A stretch of 64,000 nt of DNA. Origin: Mactromeris polynyma (Eukaryota > Mollusca > Bivalvia > Venerida > Mactridae). Position numbers and translations under genes: made by a program. The stretch's first letter is position 1, and every line of letters starts with the position of its first letter. Below the pieces are notes generated by a model that made no database searches, was not told where the DNA came from, and saw only the letters and a program-made list of their open reading frames with translations. Of this stretch, positions 1-13,400 are shown piece after piece. The stretch is from NCBI GenBank assembly GCA_032209605.1, contig JASFXZ010000016.1:6324001-6388000 (forward strand), written 5' to 3'.

Positions 1-81
1 TATTAGTCACTTCACTTATATTTAATATTTTAATTATAAATAACATAGCACTTTGTAAGCATTTCCAGTCCTCCAAATTGC

Positions 82-205
82 TGCCCTGCGTTCAGTTAGG
101 GCTAACAGTCGCGAACGTTTTGTATTGTATCCCTGGCCCACTGTATCACATTGCCTGCACACGGGAAACCAAATTACAAAACGTTGGCCTCAAATACCTT
201 TACTG
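82..205. repeat. Dispersed repeat A, copy 1
   Basis: It shares gctaacagtcgc, aacgttttgtattgtatccc and cacattg.ctgcacacggg with 13133-13255 at about 90% identity by eye. Confidence 0.75.
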
Positions 206-459
206 AGCGCAGGGCTGGCTTCTGATGTTTACATGTTACCAAACTTCTGTTCCATGTGTTTTAACAGTCATGATAACAGTGGCCTCACTTTGGGGTATGG
301 GCGTTGCCGCCCTTGGTAGGGTAATTTAAAGCAAACTGGGGGATTTTTAACAACTTTCAAGTCAATGTCAAACCAGTGTAGACATACAATAAACAAAACA
401 TGAACATGTATCAGATATAAAGTCTGCTATTTAGATTTTAGAATATCATATTTTTCTTA

Positions 460-771
460 TTAGGCCAAAAAAAATGTTGTGTTTCCTGTAACCAGACCGA
501 ACCTAAATTTTACCCCCCGACCCAAATTATTTTTTGATTCAAAATCAAAAGTGCCACCCAAAAACGTCCGAATTGCGCCAAAACGGCGATGATTCTCTTC
601 TAGTCTAAGCTGATCTAGTCACTTCTGTTTGCAGAACATAGGTCTTAATGCACACTTATCTAATTACTACTATTACTAGTCATGTAAAATAGAAAATGCC
701 TACCTACCGACCTTGATTTTTTTTACCATGTTGCACAACCATGTTACACAACATTTTTTTATTTGGCCTTA
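460..771. mobile_element. MITE family 'GGCC(T/A)AAA', copy 1
   Basis: It has imperfect terminal inverted repeats: taggccaaaaaaaatgttgt at the left and the complement acaacatttttttatttggc near the right end. The interior has a 'cctgtaacc.gaccg' motif. It is related to the partial copy at 43658. Confidence 0.6.
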
Positions 772-1234
772 TTATAGTATTTTTGCCAGTTTTTAATTTT
801 ATTTAGCTCCGAGAGGGAAAATTGAATTTGAAAGGGGAAAAAAGGAAACTAATTTGGTGGGGGAATGGGACCGAATGGGGCTCAATAATGGAGGATCAAG
901 GACCATGTGCTAGTTGTATCACTCAGACAAATTAACTTGATCCTCAGGACCTCGGTTAGCATAATTTCACAGTAGACTGATTATCTAAATTTGTCTTTGC
1001 CTCTAAACCGATTAACTTCGGCTCTCGTCGTGTTGATGTACACATTTGGTCATTTAATAATATATAATGAAAGAAATCCACAATTGCAATGATTTCCGTA
1101 ATGCAATGAAAAATACCGATGATGCATGAAATCTCTCTCACAGAAAATTATAAAATCGATGTATAGTATATTCATGCATAAAGGTCAGGATCAGGTTAGG
1201 AGTTTGGACTATATCATATTTTGTTTTTCTTCAG

Positions 1235-1406
1235 CCGTTGATTGCTGTTGCTCCACCACATCCCAGCTCACACCCATTAGGCATTGTTACTCAATCTGTA
1301 CCAACACCTGGACAGATACCTATAGGTGTACCACCTCCAATACAGGATTTCACTAGACCCGACGAGTATGGTCGACATCCAGGTGATACTGACAGATTTT
1401 CACCAG
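1235..1406 (+). CDS. VIRMA: VIRMA exon 1 of window (Pro-rich)
   Basis: The acceptor is ttttcttcag and the donor is gtaatc. It encodes a Pro-rich stretch (IPIGVPPPIQDF) and ends one base into a Gly codon. It probably corresponds to the variable Pro-rich linker after the N-terminal virilizer domain. The preceding exon is outside the window, so the entry phase is inferred from the only fully open frame. Confidence 0.85.
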
Positions 1407-4400
1407 GTAATCTTTTCTTTTGCATGACTTTTGCCTAGCTTAATATGGTTCTACTTAAATATTTTGACATGTGAAGTTATAGTTATTGAATCCAAATAAA
1501 TTTGTTTACTAATTATTGACAAGCATTGTGTGACATAATCATAGAAACAGTATTTATGAAAAACTAGTCTGTGATGTAACCTATTTGCCCAAAGCCAGGG
1601 ACAAGTAAAATTGATTTGAGTATACATGTAGGAAATTGACATTTTGGTCCAATTTCAAAATAATTTCACATGAATGTTCCTTGTGTGGTCCTTTTGGAGA
1701 TTCCTTTAAATAAAATTGTTTAATGCAGAACTTCATTGCCAAGACAACCAAAAGCAAAAGACTGAACTCTGCAAAGAAACCGCCTACCAGATATCAAAAT
1801 AATTTCACAGAAATGTTTCTTTGGTTCCTTCTAGCAATGTTGATTGTTTGAAGACCTTGACTGCCTGGAGGCATTTGTCTCAGGTGAGCGATATAGGGCT
1901 ATCATGGCCCACTTGTCCGTAGTTACCTCAAACTATTATGAAAGTCCGTTATTATGACTTCAGGTCAGCGTCCAGCAAGTCGTGATCGAGACGTAGGGGA
2001 AAGTAAAGATCACTATGATAGAGAGCCCTATGATGATACAAGATCTAGGGATTCATGGGGTTATCATGGAAATCGAGACAGACTTGGACCAACGGAAAGA
2101 TTGGATAGAGATTACCAAGCATCAAGGTACACCTCAATTTAATGTAGTTCCTGGCCATTGTAAAATTTTCCCTGTATGTTGTTTTGTAAGTTCCGTATAA
2201 GGTCATTGTCAGTATCAATATTTGTATTTATTGCAGTCTTCTTTAATTATTTTCTATGAAGATGCACATAACTCATCATCAGTAGAAAAGAATACCAATT
2301 CTATGATCGCAAGTTACTGAATGAGTTGTTCAAATTTGTTGCATGGCTTTCTACTATTCGACTGAGCTATGAAATAAATTCAATGACATATCTAATGAAA
2401 TATTAATAAATATATTTTATAAATAATAAAATATTGATAAAAATATTAATAAAATATTCAGAAAAATATAAATAAAATATTAATAAAAAAGTAAATAAAA
2501 TAAAATATGACCATCTAGGCTAGAGAATTATTTATCACGCATCATGAATGGTTTAAGGTTCAATTGTATGAGGTCGACATTGTAGATAGTATGAATACAT
2601 TGCACTGACTGAGAAATAATTCAGTGAAAGAAATTATTCCCTCATATTGCAATCATATCCGCTGCTCTGTCACAATACAGGGTTTTAAGCATATAGCTAA
2701 AACAATTGACACTAAAGATAGATTACTACATGACACTAAGAATATAATTTGATGAACACTAATCATCTGCTGTATTGACATATAACAAATGATGTCATCA
2801 TTATGTCATTGTGTCGTAATGTCAACATGACATTATGTTATCATGACATTACCATAACAAGATTTTTGTAGCATTAGACAGCAGGTTTTGAAGGATTTTA
2901 TTTAATGAAGATAATGTTTGATTATGATTTGTAACTTTACATTTACAGAGAAGGGTCTAGGGATGCAGATAGGGATGGCAGTAGGGATTTCCGTGATGGA
3001 AGAGATTATAGAGATAGAGAAGAAAGGGACTGGGACAGAGATAAAACTAGGGAGCGTGATAGGGACTCTAGGTCGGCCTATGATAGGAACTCCAAAGATA
3101 GGGGACGAGGATTTGATGATAGAAGGGATAGAGATTTTGATCAGGATAGGACTTATGATAGGGGACATGACCTTGACATTGAAAGAGGTCATGACTTCGA
3201 CCGAGACAGGGATTATGATCGTAGTAGAGATGCTTATAGGGATCAAGACGGGGGTCGAGATAGAGACTCAGGCAAAGATAGAGAGATTGACAGATCAAGA
3301 GAATGGGAAGGGGATAAAGAGGGCAGAGGTCATGACACACGGGATGTGAGGGAACCAAACAGAGGTGGTTTTAGAGATAGAACAAGAGAGGATTACAGAG
3401 ACAAGGAGCGTGCTAGAGAAGTGTTCATGGAGACTGAGGCTCCAAGAAGTCCTTCAAGGTCGAGATCAAGGTCATTCAGCGGGGACAGGTTTAGTTCAAG
3501 ATCAAGGTCACCATCTCCAAATAAATCTTCTGCTCCTAGAGCAATATCTCCTCTTGTAAGGTAAAAACAACAAAGATGTGATATTTATATGCTTTGAAAC
3601 CAATATTTAACATTAAGTATTAGACTATAATTCTTGGTTAGACTGTATCCTATCCACTCTATAAAGATCTTCTAGTTTTATCACCAATGGATAGTTCTAA
3701 TAGTTTGCAATGTTGAATGATTGGGCTTTTATCTATATGAAATAGGTTTTATAAACCCTTTACCTGCTGAAATTTGTGGCATTCTAAGAGATTTTTGGCT
3801 CAAATGCGCTGAGCCACCTTTCTGAGAAAAACGCAATAGAGATGACGTCATATTTTCACATTATGACGTCATGTTTTCACATTAATTGCAACAGGTAGTT
3901 GAAACATTGCAGTAACAGATTTATGCTGTGTAAAACAATTATCGGTAAACATTGAGACGGTTTTTTTCTTAAGAAAGGGATAATGAAGATTTATTTGTAA
4001 AATATTATTGTATCTGAAAACATATTTGATGTATTAAATTTGTGAAACTCAGAATTTTTTGTAGATCTAGTCTTGATAACCACCTTAAAAGTGCTGTAAT
4101 TCCCTAAAAAAATGTTGTTTTGCAAACTATTTTGTTTTGTAGTGACCCACAAATATCCGTGCATCCAGAAATGTTAATAACGGAAGTTCTCCCAGATATG
4201 TCATTTGGGCCAAACATCGCAGAGACTGCCACAATTTTATCATAAGATTTGAGCTGTTTAATGATCTATTATTTTGTTTGGAATTTATCATAAGCATATT
4301 AAGTACAATGTATACCCATTGTAGGCCACGAAGACAAGAATCCCCAAGTAGGGAGATGATGCGTATGAAAGAAGTCATACCAGAACAGCCGTCATCACCT

Positions 4401-7400
4401 TCTCCTGAACATGAAGCAGGTACGTGTTAAATCGATTTAAACCCCCAGTATTTTTACTGTCAGTTCCAAGGCTGTAATTCGCTGTATGGTTATTATTTCT
4501 TTTAGTGTTTTGGATGTATGTTGTATTTCCATTTCCCCTGTACAATTCTTTTTCTTTATATAGGTTGTTTCCTGCCCTGTTTCGGCCTATTGTTGCCAGC
4601 TGTCTTGACTTGTCCTGTGATTTTTTCTATCCATTAATTCCCCCCTCCTTCAGTGTCCTTGTTGATTCTCCTAGTTATACCTTATAGTCTACCAGGCCAT
4701 TCCTTGTGCCTCTTTTCCTTAACGTATGTATCCTTTAACCTCCTCAAGTGCCTTATGTTTTATGGATTGTCGTTTTCCTGGAGGTCTGTGTGGGGAGGCA
4801 CTGTCTTATGTATGTGGCATTCCCTGTAGCTGCTTATTCTCTCTCTTTTACAGACGGGTTTTAAAAAAATGTGTAGAGCTGACGATGCATAGTATTTATT
4901 ATCTGTTGCATATGTATATGTTGATTGTGTTGACTAATTCTAGATCTTATCAGTGTATTTGCTGAGACTTAAATAAGTCTAATGTAATTCAGGTTTTGTT
5001 GTGTAGGTTCATTGTAGCTTTTGTTACTCATGTAACTTGGTTACTGGTCTTGTTTAAAAGAATGTACAGAACACTGTGTTTACCATTGAAGTATGTTAAT
5101 GCTATTCTGATGAAATTTTAGTAATATAGGTATGGTTTGATGAGAGATGTCAGAATCCATCACTAATAGTTACAGCTTTCCTGCAACGGTGCTTAGCTCT
5201 TTATAGGAGCTGTGCTACGACAAAACTTGTACTAGTGACCAAGAAGTCTGTTTTAAGGTTTTTAGCTTGTCTTTTTCAGACTGATGAGCTAATGTCAAAT
5301 ATTTCCAAGTTCCTTTAATTCTACAAAGTGCCAAGTTAGTAACGCCAACACTCATTGGGAAATACTCAACTTCATAACAAATGTCACTCCACCCATTTTT
5401 TCAGTTTGGCAGGTCATTTTGATAGGGGAAATTTGCATCATCATTCACCAAATTTGGGTATTTATTAGGCTTAAATTTTAAATTATTTTACTGAAGGGGA
5501 ATTTTCTTTCTAAGTAGTCAGGGCTAGAATTTAACTTTTGTGTGCACTTGCAAATTTGGCCAGTGCCTAAAATTTCAACTGGCCAAATGTGAAACCAACT
5601 AGCCAAAACAATTTTCACCAAAATTTATAGTCATAAATGGCTAATGAGAGAAAAACAACGAATGAAAGCGAGTCCCCCCAACAAGAATCATCAAATAAGA
5701 AAAAGAACTGTGGCTATTATTGTCCTTTCTGTCATAAATGTTTTTTTGAAGTGATTAAAATTTTCTCAAATTGGCAAATTTAACTTTTTTCTCTTATTCG
5801 TCAGCTCAATGGAAAAAAAGGAGGATATTTTGCCAGCCATTTTAGCAGCCGACAAAATATGTAAACAACGAATTTGACGGGTTTCAACTTTTTATTAAAC
5901 TTTTTATTAAACTATAGAGAAAGCACGATCGATAAACGAGACGCAGTCTACTCATTTATGTTGTTGACGGGTTTAAACTTTTATTAGTTTATAGAGTGAG
6001 TGCGCAATCGATAAAACTAGTCGCAGTCTACTCATTATGTAAACATGTATACATGCTGTTGACGACCTGTTGCTATGGGGGTAATATGGCGAGAAGCAAA
6101 AGAATTTTAAGAAAGAGGTTAAAACTAGTTTGTTTTACCTTGAACATACGTGTTTATTTTGGAATCCAATCAAATTAATATAACAGTTATGTTCTTAACT
6201 TGAAATCCACTCGCAAAAAAATGCCAGCTTAAGAAATCTCAACTCGCATTTTTAAAATACAGCTCGCATTTTGCGAGTGGCGAGTGCTTAAATTCGAGCC
6301 CTACAGTAGTGGTAAAATAAATGCTTTTTTCTTTTGGGAATGGGGTCCAATATTGGCCCCAAATTTGCCATAAAAAAGGGCTGCACTAATACAGGTTTTG
6401 TCATGGAGGCATATTAGAACATATTTATTTGAATATAAAATGTGTAATTTACTCCATTATGAAAAACCTGAAAACTTTTTGTAACATCCTGTCAATTTAC
6501 AGAAGAGGTGGAAGCCCCGACTTTTGAAATGATGTCGCCGGACAATGTTGGCAGCCCCATGGAACCCGCATATATGTCTGATGGTGAATATGAGGCTATA
6601 TCATCGGAAGATGAGTTTATTGATATTGATGCAGAAGTGGTAAGGTTGCTATGGTTACCCACTTTCTTCTATAGACTGGGTTATAGTTTTATAGCTTTAT
6701 TTAATTAAAATGCATGGTGTATTATCTTACTATGTTGCTCTCTTTACTAACAGTCGTCTAGAGTAGAAATCTGTATTTCCTGTGTTTTATTTTATGTTAT
6801 TTTAGTTTTACTGCATAATAATGAGTACAGAAATTTCTTTTTGTGTGTAATTATTCATGTTATGAACATTTTTTATTCATTTTATTCTTATGACAATGTT
6901 CATCTTCATGTGATAAATCGGTATGTAATTCAGCTAGAACAATTAAACTTGGCTGGATTAATTACATAAAGGTATATTGATTCCCAGTGGGTACGGAAAG
7001 TATGTTCAGATATACAAGTATTTATTGATTGCGTTTTTCATTTAGAGTAAAGTTGAAAGAACTTCAGTTTTGTTAATATTTTAATGAGTTAGTAATTTTT
7101 TTCAAACATTTAAATACTTACACAGTTACATGATCCTCTTTACCCAAGGTTGGGCATAGGGCTTCCACAACAATGGAATACACATCTCAAATACAGTAAA
7201 ACCTCAAGTAAAGACCACCTCAATAATAAGTCCACCTGAAAATTAAGACCACAATTTTCAAGTCCATTTTCACTGTTTTGCTCTTTATTCGACCTCAATA
7301 TTAAGACCACCTCGATAATAAGACCAGTTTTCAAGGGGTCCCAATGGTGGTTGTATTATTGAGGTTTTCTGTACTTAAGTCTGCTTTTAATCAACCTGTC

Positions 7401-10400
7401 ATATGATTTTATAGGCTTTGCGTTTGTTTGTAATTCTTACTAACCCTGGTTTAGTTTTCTTTCATTCTCAGTACTGTATTTTTCTGAATCTTGCTTTCTC
7501 TATCATTTTGTTATACAGAGGCTTGGGTATAGACTAACACCTCGACGTAGGCGTGGTTCTGTGAGTTTCATTTGCATGTCCTAGTTTCTTGATACAATAC
7601 ATGTTGCCTTTATTGTGTTTCTGTTCATATCCCCCTTAGTTTTGTTTTGTTTTCCCACATATGCTGCTTGTATATGTTACAAAACTCTCGTTTCTTCCTG
7701 AATGCAAACCTATCAGTTATGTTTCTAGTTTATTTTGAAAACCAATGCTTCTCTTTAACTTTTCTAAGGAAAGGAAAAGTGTAACGTCAGGTGAGTGCTT
7801 ACACAAAGATTGATTGTCTGCACATAAAGTTATACATTTCATCTGGCTCACATATTACAATTTTCATTAAGGTTCTTAACTAAGATTATGGTTTCTTAAA
7901 GTAAATCGGGATATAGAACGACAGAAGTTTGAACAGGAGAACAGAGATAACTGTTATACATAGTACTATCATTACTGTAAAAGTTACTGAACCACTCTTT
8001 GGCTGCCATTTGTTTCCTGCTCATTAATCTCGGTGGTATGAGCACTGGGTTGTCACCCTCGAGATTCCCACGCTGTGGAGGTCATGACCTACTGAGACAA
8101 AGCTCGGTGGTATGAGCACTGGGTTGTCACCCTCGAGATTCCCACGCTGTGGAGGTCATGACCTACTGAGACAAAGCTCGGTGGTATGAGCACTGGGTTG
8201 TCACCCTCGAGATTCCCACGCTGTGGAGGTCATGACCTACTGAGACAAAGCTCGGTGGTATGAGCACTGGGTTGTCACCCTCGAGGTTCCCACGCTGTGG
8301 AGGTCATGACCTACTGAGACAAAGCTCGGTGGTATGAGCACTGGGTTGTCACCCTCGAGGTTCCCACGCTGTGGAGGTCATGACCTACTGAGACAAAGCT
8401 CGGTGGTATGAGCACTGGGTTGTCACCCTCGAGATTCCCACGCTGGGGAGGTCATGTCCTACTGAGACATTTGGCTACAGTCATTTGGAGAAGTGGATGA
8501 TAAATGTCGGGAACACTGATTAGGATTACCTGATCGCTGTATATAACTGATAAATTGTTGAAAAAACTGCATTGAACCCAGTAAAAATAAACAACAAGAA
8601 AACAAAGGAACCCTAGCCCAGATCCTTTATTGTAGCATTGTTATATGTGTCTACATTAAATGTCTTGTACGGTTACACTCTATGCTTAATATACATACGA
8701 TCTTAAATTTGATATGATTGTATTCAGAACTGTAAGTTTCTGTCTAAAATTTATTTTATTATACCTCCCGCAAATGAAGTATACTGGAGTCACTCTTTTG
8801 ATTGGTTGGTCTGTTAACAAAAACCTGTGAAGTGAACTACTTCTAGTTTATGGAGGATTTTCGTATGTACATGATGAGTTGCAATGCAAGACATAATTCT
8901 CATTTCAGTCACGTTCGACCATCTTGGATTAAAAAAAATTGTCTGACAAAATGGTATTGCAGGTGTATTAATCACCTTCAGTGATTGCTCAAGTTCATTT
9001 TGTACTTGAAGAGATTGTAGAATTTTCAGCCAATGGCTTCCATGTAGCTAATGGATATTTATGATTGAAGTAATGACTTCTATAGGCTCCTAACAATTAT
9101 TATATAAATTCTAACATTTGTATCATTAAAGGTTGTAAAATGAACATTTACAAATTCATGATTCTTTCATTTTCATTAATGAAGCTGTCTTTTTCCTTCC
9201 ATTTTGAATATCTAAAACATATTTCCAGTTCAGATTTTTCTCATTATGATAAGCCTATTTCTGATATTTGTGTAAATACTGTTTTGTTTTAGAGTTATTT
9301 AAATTTAATTTGCTGCTTTATAATTCAAGTTCTCTAATTTTTTAATAATTGTATTTCATGAAAATTGCTTTTTAGTTTCAGTTGCTAGTGTTTCAGTGAA
9401 TTTTAGCCTTTGGGTACCTATTGTTGCAAATGGCAATAATGTTATGTAATACACTGCCATCCAAAGGTTTCTTCACATTTGAATATTTTGAATTTCGTTA
9501 CTTTTTCTTACAGAATTTCAAATAAAACATGTATGACCATGAAGTAACTTTATTCAACCCACTTCTCTGATGGATAGTTAAGAATAAACAATTTGCACAT
9601 CTCAGCAGCAACATCAATCGGCCATCATCCAAAACCAACATGTGTATAAGATCTGACACAAAAAATAATATAATTTGTTTCAGTACAAATTTATAAATAC
9701 TTCTACAGAAAATTATTGTTTGTGAAACAAATATGAAAATACATTAAATGCAATGGAAAAAACACAGGAAGGATCTTACTCATCTTGTCTGCTTTCCTGA
9801 ATACTTGCAGTTTTTGGATAATTGTATGCTCAGTGGTTTGTGATATTGGGTATACTTGGCTAATACTTGTCTATGTATAGCAATAGACAATAGTTCTATT
9901 TATGGTATATACAACATTATTTCAGGGTATTGATTATGAGATGGATGAGGAGGCTTACAGTTACATTACAGCTCCCTTCAGCCCCTATCAGTTTGAGATG
10001 ATGCCATTAGTGGTAAGAGATATATATATATTATACTACCGATATGCAAAAGTGGTTGTAAGACTACCGTCCATTGTTCAATAAGGAGAAGACAGGAATA
10101 ATCATCTAAAGTTTATGAAATAAAGACTTAAGTCTGTCTTATACTGGCAATTCCAAGCTTATGAAGCCTATTTCTTGCATATTATACTGGATTTCCCACA
10201 TTTACACCAGTGCTGGAAAACTCTCACTTCGTGATCCAAAGGGGCTTTATGTTAAATGTGTGCGGACTGATCAGGGTTTACACATGTGTGAACACCAAAA
10301 AATGGTTTTTAATCCTATAATAAATATGCATTATCAAAGAATACACTAATAATGTATTCCTCTGTATTTGTCCAAAAAATTGTAATCTCTTTAAATTAAA

Positions 10401-13400
10401 ATAATTCCAGCTTTTTTAAAATAGTTGTGTTTTACAAGTTTTGTCCATTCAAAACAGGATAATAACAGATTTTTTTGAATCAGTAATACATTGCAATTAT
10501 TTGTGTAGAAGATGTTTTATTCAATGTAGCAACAACACTGGATGAAGCCTGTTCAGATATTGAGGTGTTGGTGCCAGCACCTGCTATCTCCATATAAACT
10601 TATTACGGAGATGGTAGATTCTGGCTCTAACCCCTTGGATGTTGCATTCAGATGGGCCAGATATGTCTTTACGCTGATCAAAAATATTTCTTGCCTTGTT
10701 CTTACAGACATTCGATGATGTATCACAGACTCCCTTCGAGCATGAAAAAGCAAGGTTACATAAACCTGACTATGTTAAACTTGAACAGAGACCGAAAGCT
10801 GCACAACAGCTCATTGAAATTGTAGAGAAATTTAAGGAAGAGAAACACCATGAAAGGTGAGAGTTTCTTCAATGTAAATATTGCTTTAAAAAGAACATAG
10901 TTTATAAGTATATTTTGTAAATGTATATGTCTGTCCATTATTGTGGTAGCTGGTTGTTGAACATTGGGTAAGCGTATGTCTGTGAACTATAATTTATTAT
11001 TTTTTGGCGCTAAAATGAAGATTATATGCGTTCATGTAATTAATTTTTCTTTTTGGCATTGTATATTGGAATCATGTGTCTAGCACAGAGCTCAAACACT
11101 TCTGTATGCTTTATAGTGATGCCATAATGATGCATGTTTGACTCAAGAATCCATTGAAGTAAAACAATGGCCCATTCAGAATTCCATAGTGCAGTATTTT
11201 TAGATTTGATTCTTAATGCATTTGAGCGCTGCTATGACAACCTGAATTAGTGACGTTGGTTTGATGTAGAGTTTTTCCCAAACAAAGTTTAGATGTCACA
11301 AACTGTGCATTTTCCGAAAATGATTTGGAGGCTTAATTGTGATTTACATAATGAGCAAGGAAATATTTATAAGTATTGAATAATTTGTTTTTTTCCACTT
11401 CAAGAGCAGAAGATTTTTTAAGAATTATGTACATTCTGTCACGACGTCATCATTTTGTAGCTTACATTTGCTTCTTGTTCTTAATATTGGAATTGCTCTA
11501 CAAAGAAAAGTAGACGTCTGATTTTAATACTTTTGGTACTAAATGAAGGTTGAAAAATATATCTGTTAGAAAATATAAAAACCTAAAAATGGTTTTTTTT
11601 GGTCACTAATACAGGTTTTTTTATCGTGGCAGCGCTCATTTCATTTTGCAATGTCTATTTAATTGATGTCTTATCTCTATATGTTTGTTATTATTTAATA
11701 GTTGGGTTGAATCCATGGAGAGTGTACCTTCCCTATTACCAGAGGGTTTATCATACTTGTTGTACAAAGATTCTAACCCGGAAGTACTTACTGCTTTACT
11801 GGACTGGACACTAGAGGGACTGGACGAATCGTTGGCGATGGCACAACCAGAACGTGCATATAAAGTTCGACATCTTAAGATGGGATTCAAGCTGGCTGGT
11901 GCACTTTGTAACTGTGATTCAGATGTCACACTTCAATGTCTGGTTAGTCTCGGACCGGATTTCTTTTCTGTCATATTTTTTTTCATTACATATATTCATT
12001 ACAGTCATTTCTGATCATATTTATGAATGAAAAGTTGTATGAAATAAATGTGTGAAAAGTACTGTATAAGTGGTAAAGTTTGCGATGTGGAAAAATTTGC
12101 GAATGCACAAATTTCGCAAACATTTTCTACAACGTAAATTTCCACCTTCACCGAAGTATATTTTTATCTACACACCGTGTAGTCGATACTTGAAGTCCGG
12201 TACCCTATGGTACCTATATGGAGTCATATCCAAAGCACTCCCTGTCCTACAATTGATTATATAATAATGATTGTTAAAACATGAAGATATTATGATCAAA
12301 GTAATTTTGGCGATTGGCAATCATTTCCACACATGAAAGGTCTGGAATCAGGTGTTTGAAGAATTAAATACGTCTCATATGGATAAATTAGTTAAAACAA
12401 AATTAAATGTTAGTATTGGTTGAATTCCTGTTTTCAATGAATTTGTAAAAGTAAGTAGTTCTTGATTGATTTTTGATTAAATTTACAGAAACGTAACATC
12501 CAGTCTCGATTGTTGGACAACTTCGACTCCCAGTATATGTCGTTCTCTCTGAAGTTACAGATCATTTCTGCACTGGATAAAACAATCAGGCTTAAGGTAT
12601 GTACACAAAACTTAACTATTACAACAACCTTTTAAGAATGTTTACAGTGTAATTTTATAATTATAGAGTGAATGTGACTGATTTTTACTAATTCAGACTT
12701 ATTTAGTGTGCATACTCTCCTAAAAAAAATATTATGAGGTGTTCCATGACAAAATCTGTACCAAAAAATCTGTTTCCATGTTTTTTACATTTTCTAATAG
12801 ATATATTTGTTTAGTTTCATTTAGTACCAAAAATATTAAAATCAGATGTCCACTTTTCTTTTTATGGCAATTCAAATATTAGAAACAAAGTGCTGAAGTT
12901 AACTACAAAATGACGTCGCATCTACAATGCTTTACTCAGATGTACAATAACTCTTAAAAATCTTCTGTTTTTCAAATGGACAAAACTAATTATGATATAT
13001 ATATAGACGTTTTAATGTTCTTTAGTTCTATAAATGAAAATTCAGTGACCAAAGACATTTCTGAGAAAGCATTTAGTTTGTAACATCAAATTTCATCAGA
13101 AAATATTTGACATTCTTACCTCCATCATCACTACTGCCCTGGGTTCAGTTACGGCTAACAGTCGCAAACGTTTTGTATTGTATCCCTTGCCCACTGTGTC
13201 ACATTGACTGCACACGGGGAACCAAATTGCAAAATGTTACGAAACGTGAGCCAAAAAAACCTTTACTGAGGTTTTGTCATGGAAGCATCCAATTATTCAT
13301 AAAAAAAATACATCACATATAGTAATAAAATTATATTCAATAACAAATCTCAAGCTGTCACCATTGATGTTGAGTGATGCCTGCTGCTAATGTGGGTGGA

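Noticed and set aside
1..1234. Upstream VIRMA exons or promoter within the window
   Set aside because: I found no segment resembling the conserved N-terminal virilizer domain and no exon compatible with exon 1; only repeats are visible.
2902..3358. Overlapping ORFs on both strands across the Arg/Asp-rich exon
   Set aside because: They are shadows of exon 3. Purine-rich RD/RE coding leaves other frames open, and only the frame joining exons 2 and 4 makes sense.
7769..7790. 22-nt micro-exon with ttttctaag acceptor and gtgagt donor between VIRMA exons 6 and 7
   Set aside because: Including it shifts the frame and puts a stop two codons into exon 7. Joining exon 6 (or 5) directly to exon 7 stays open.
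8029..8469. CRISPR-like array or tandem tRNA genes
   Set aside because: The units are contiguous with no spacers and the genome is eukaryotic. The tRNA resemblance is partial, with no complete cloverleaf or clear acceptor stem.
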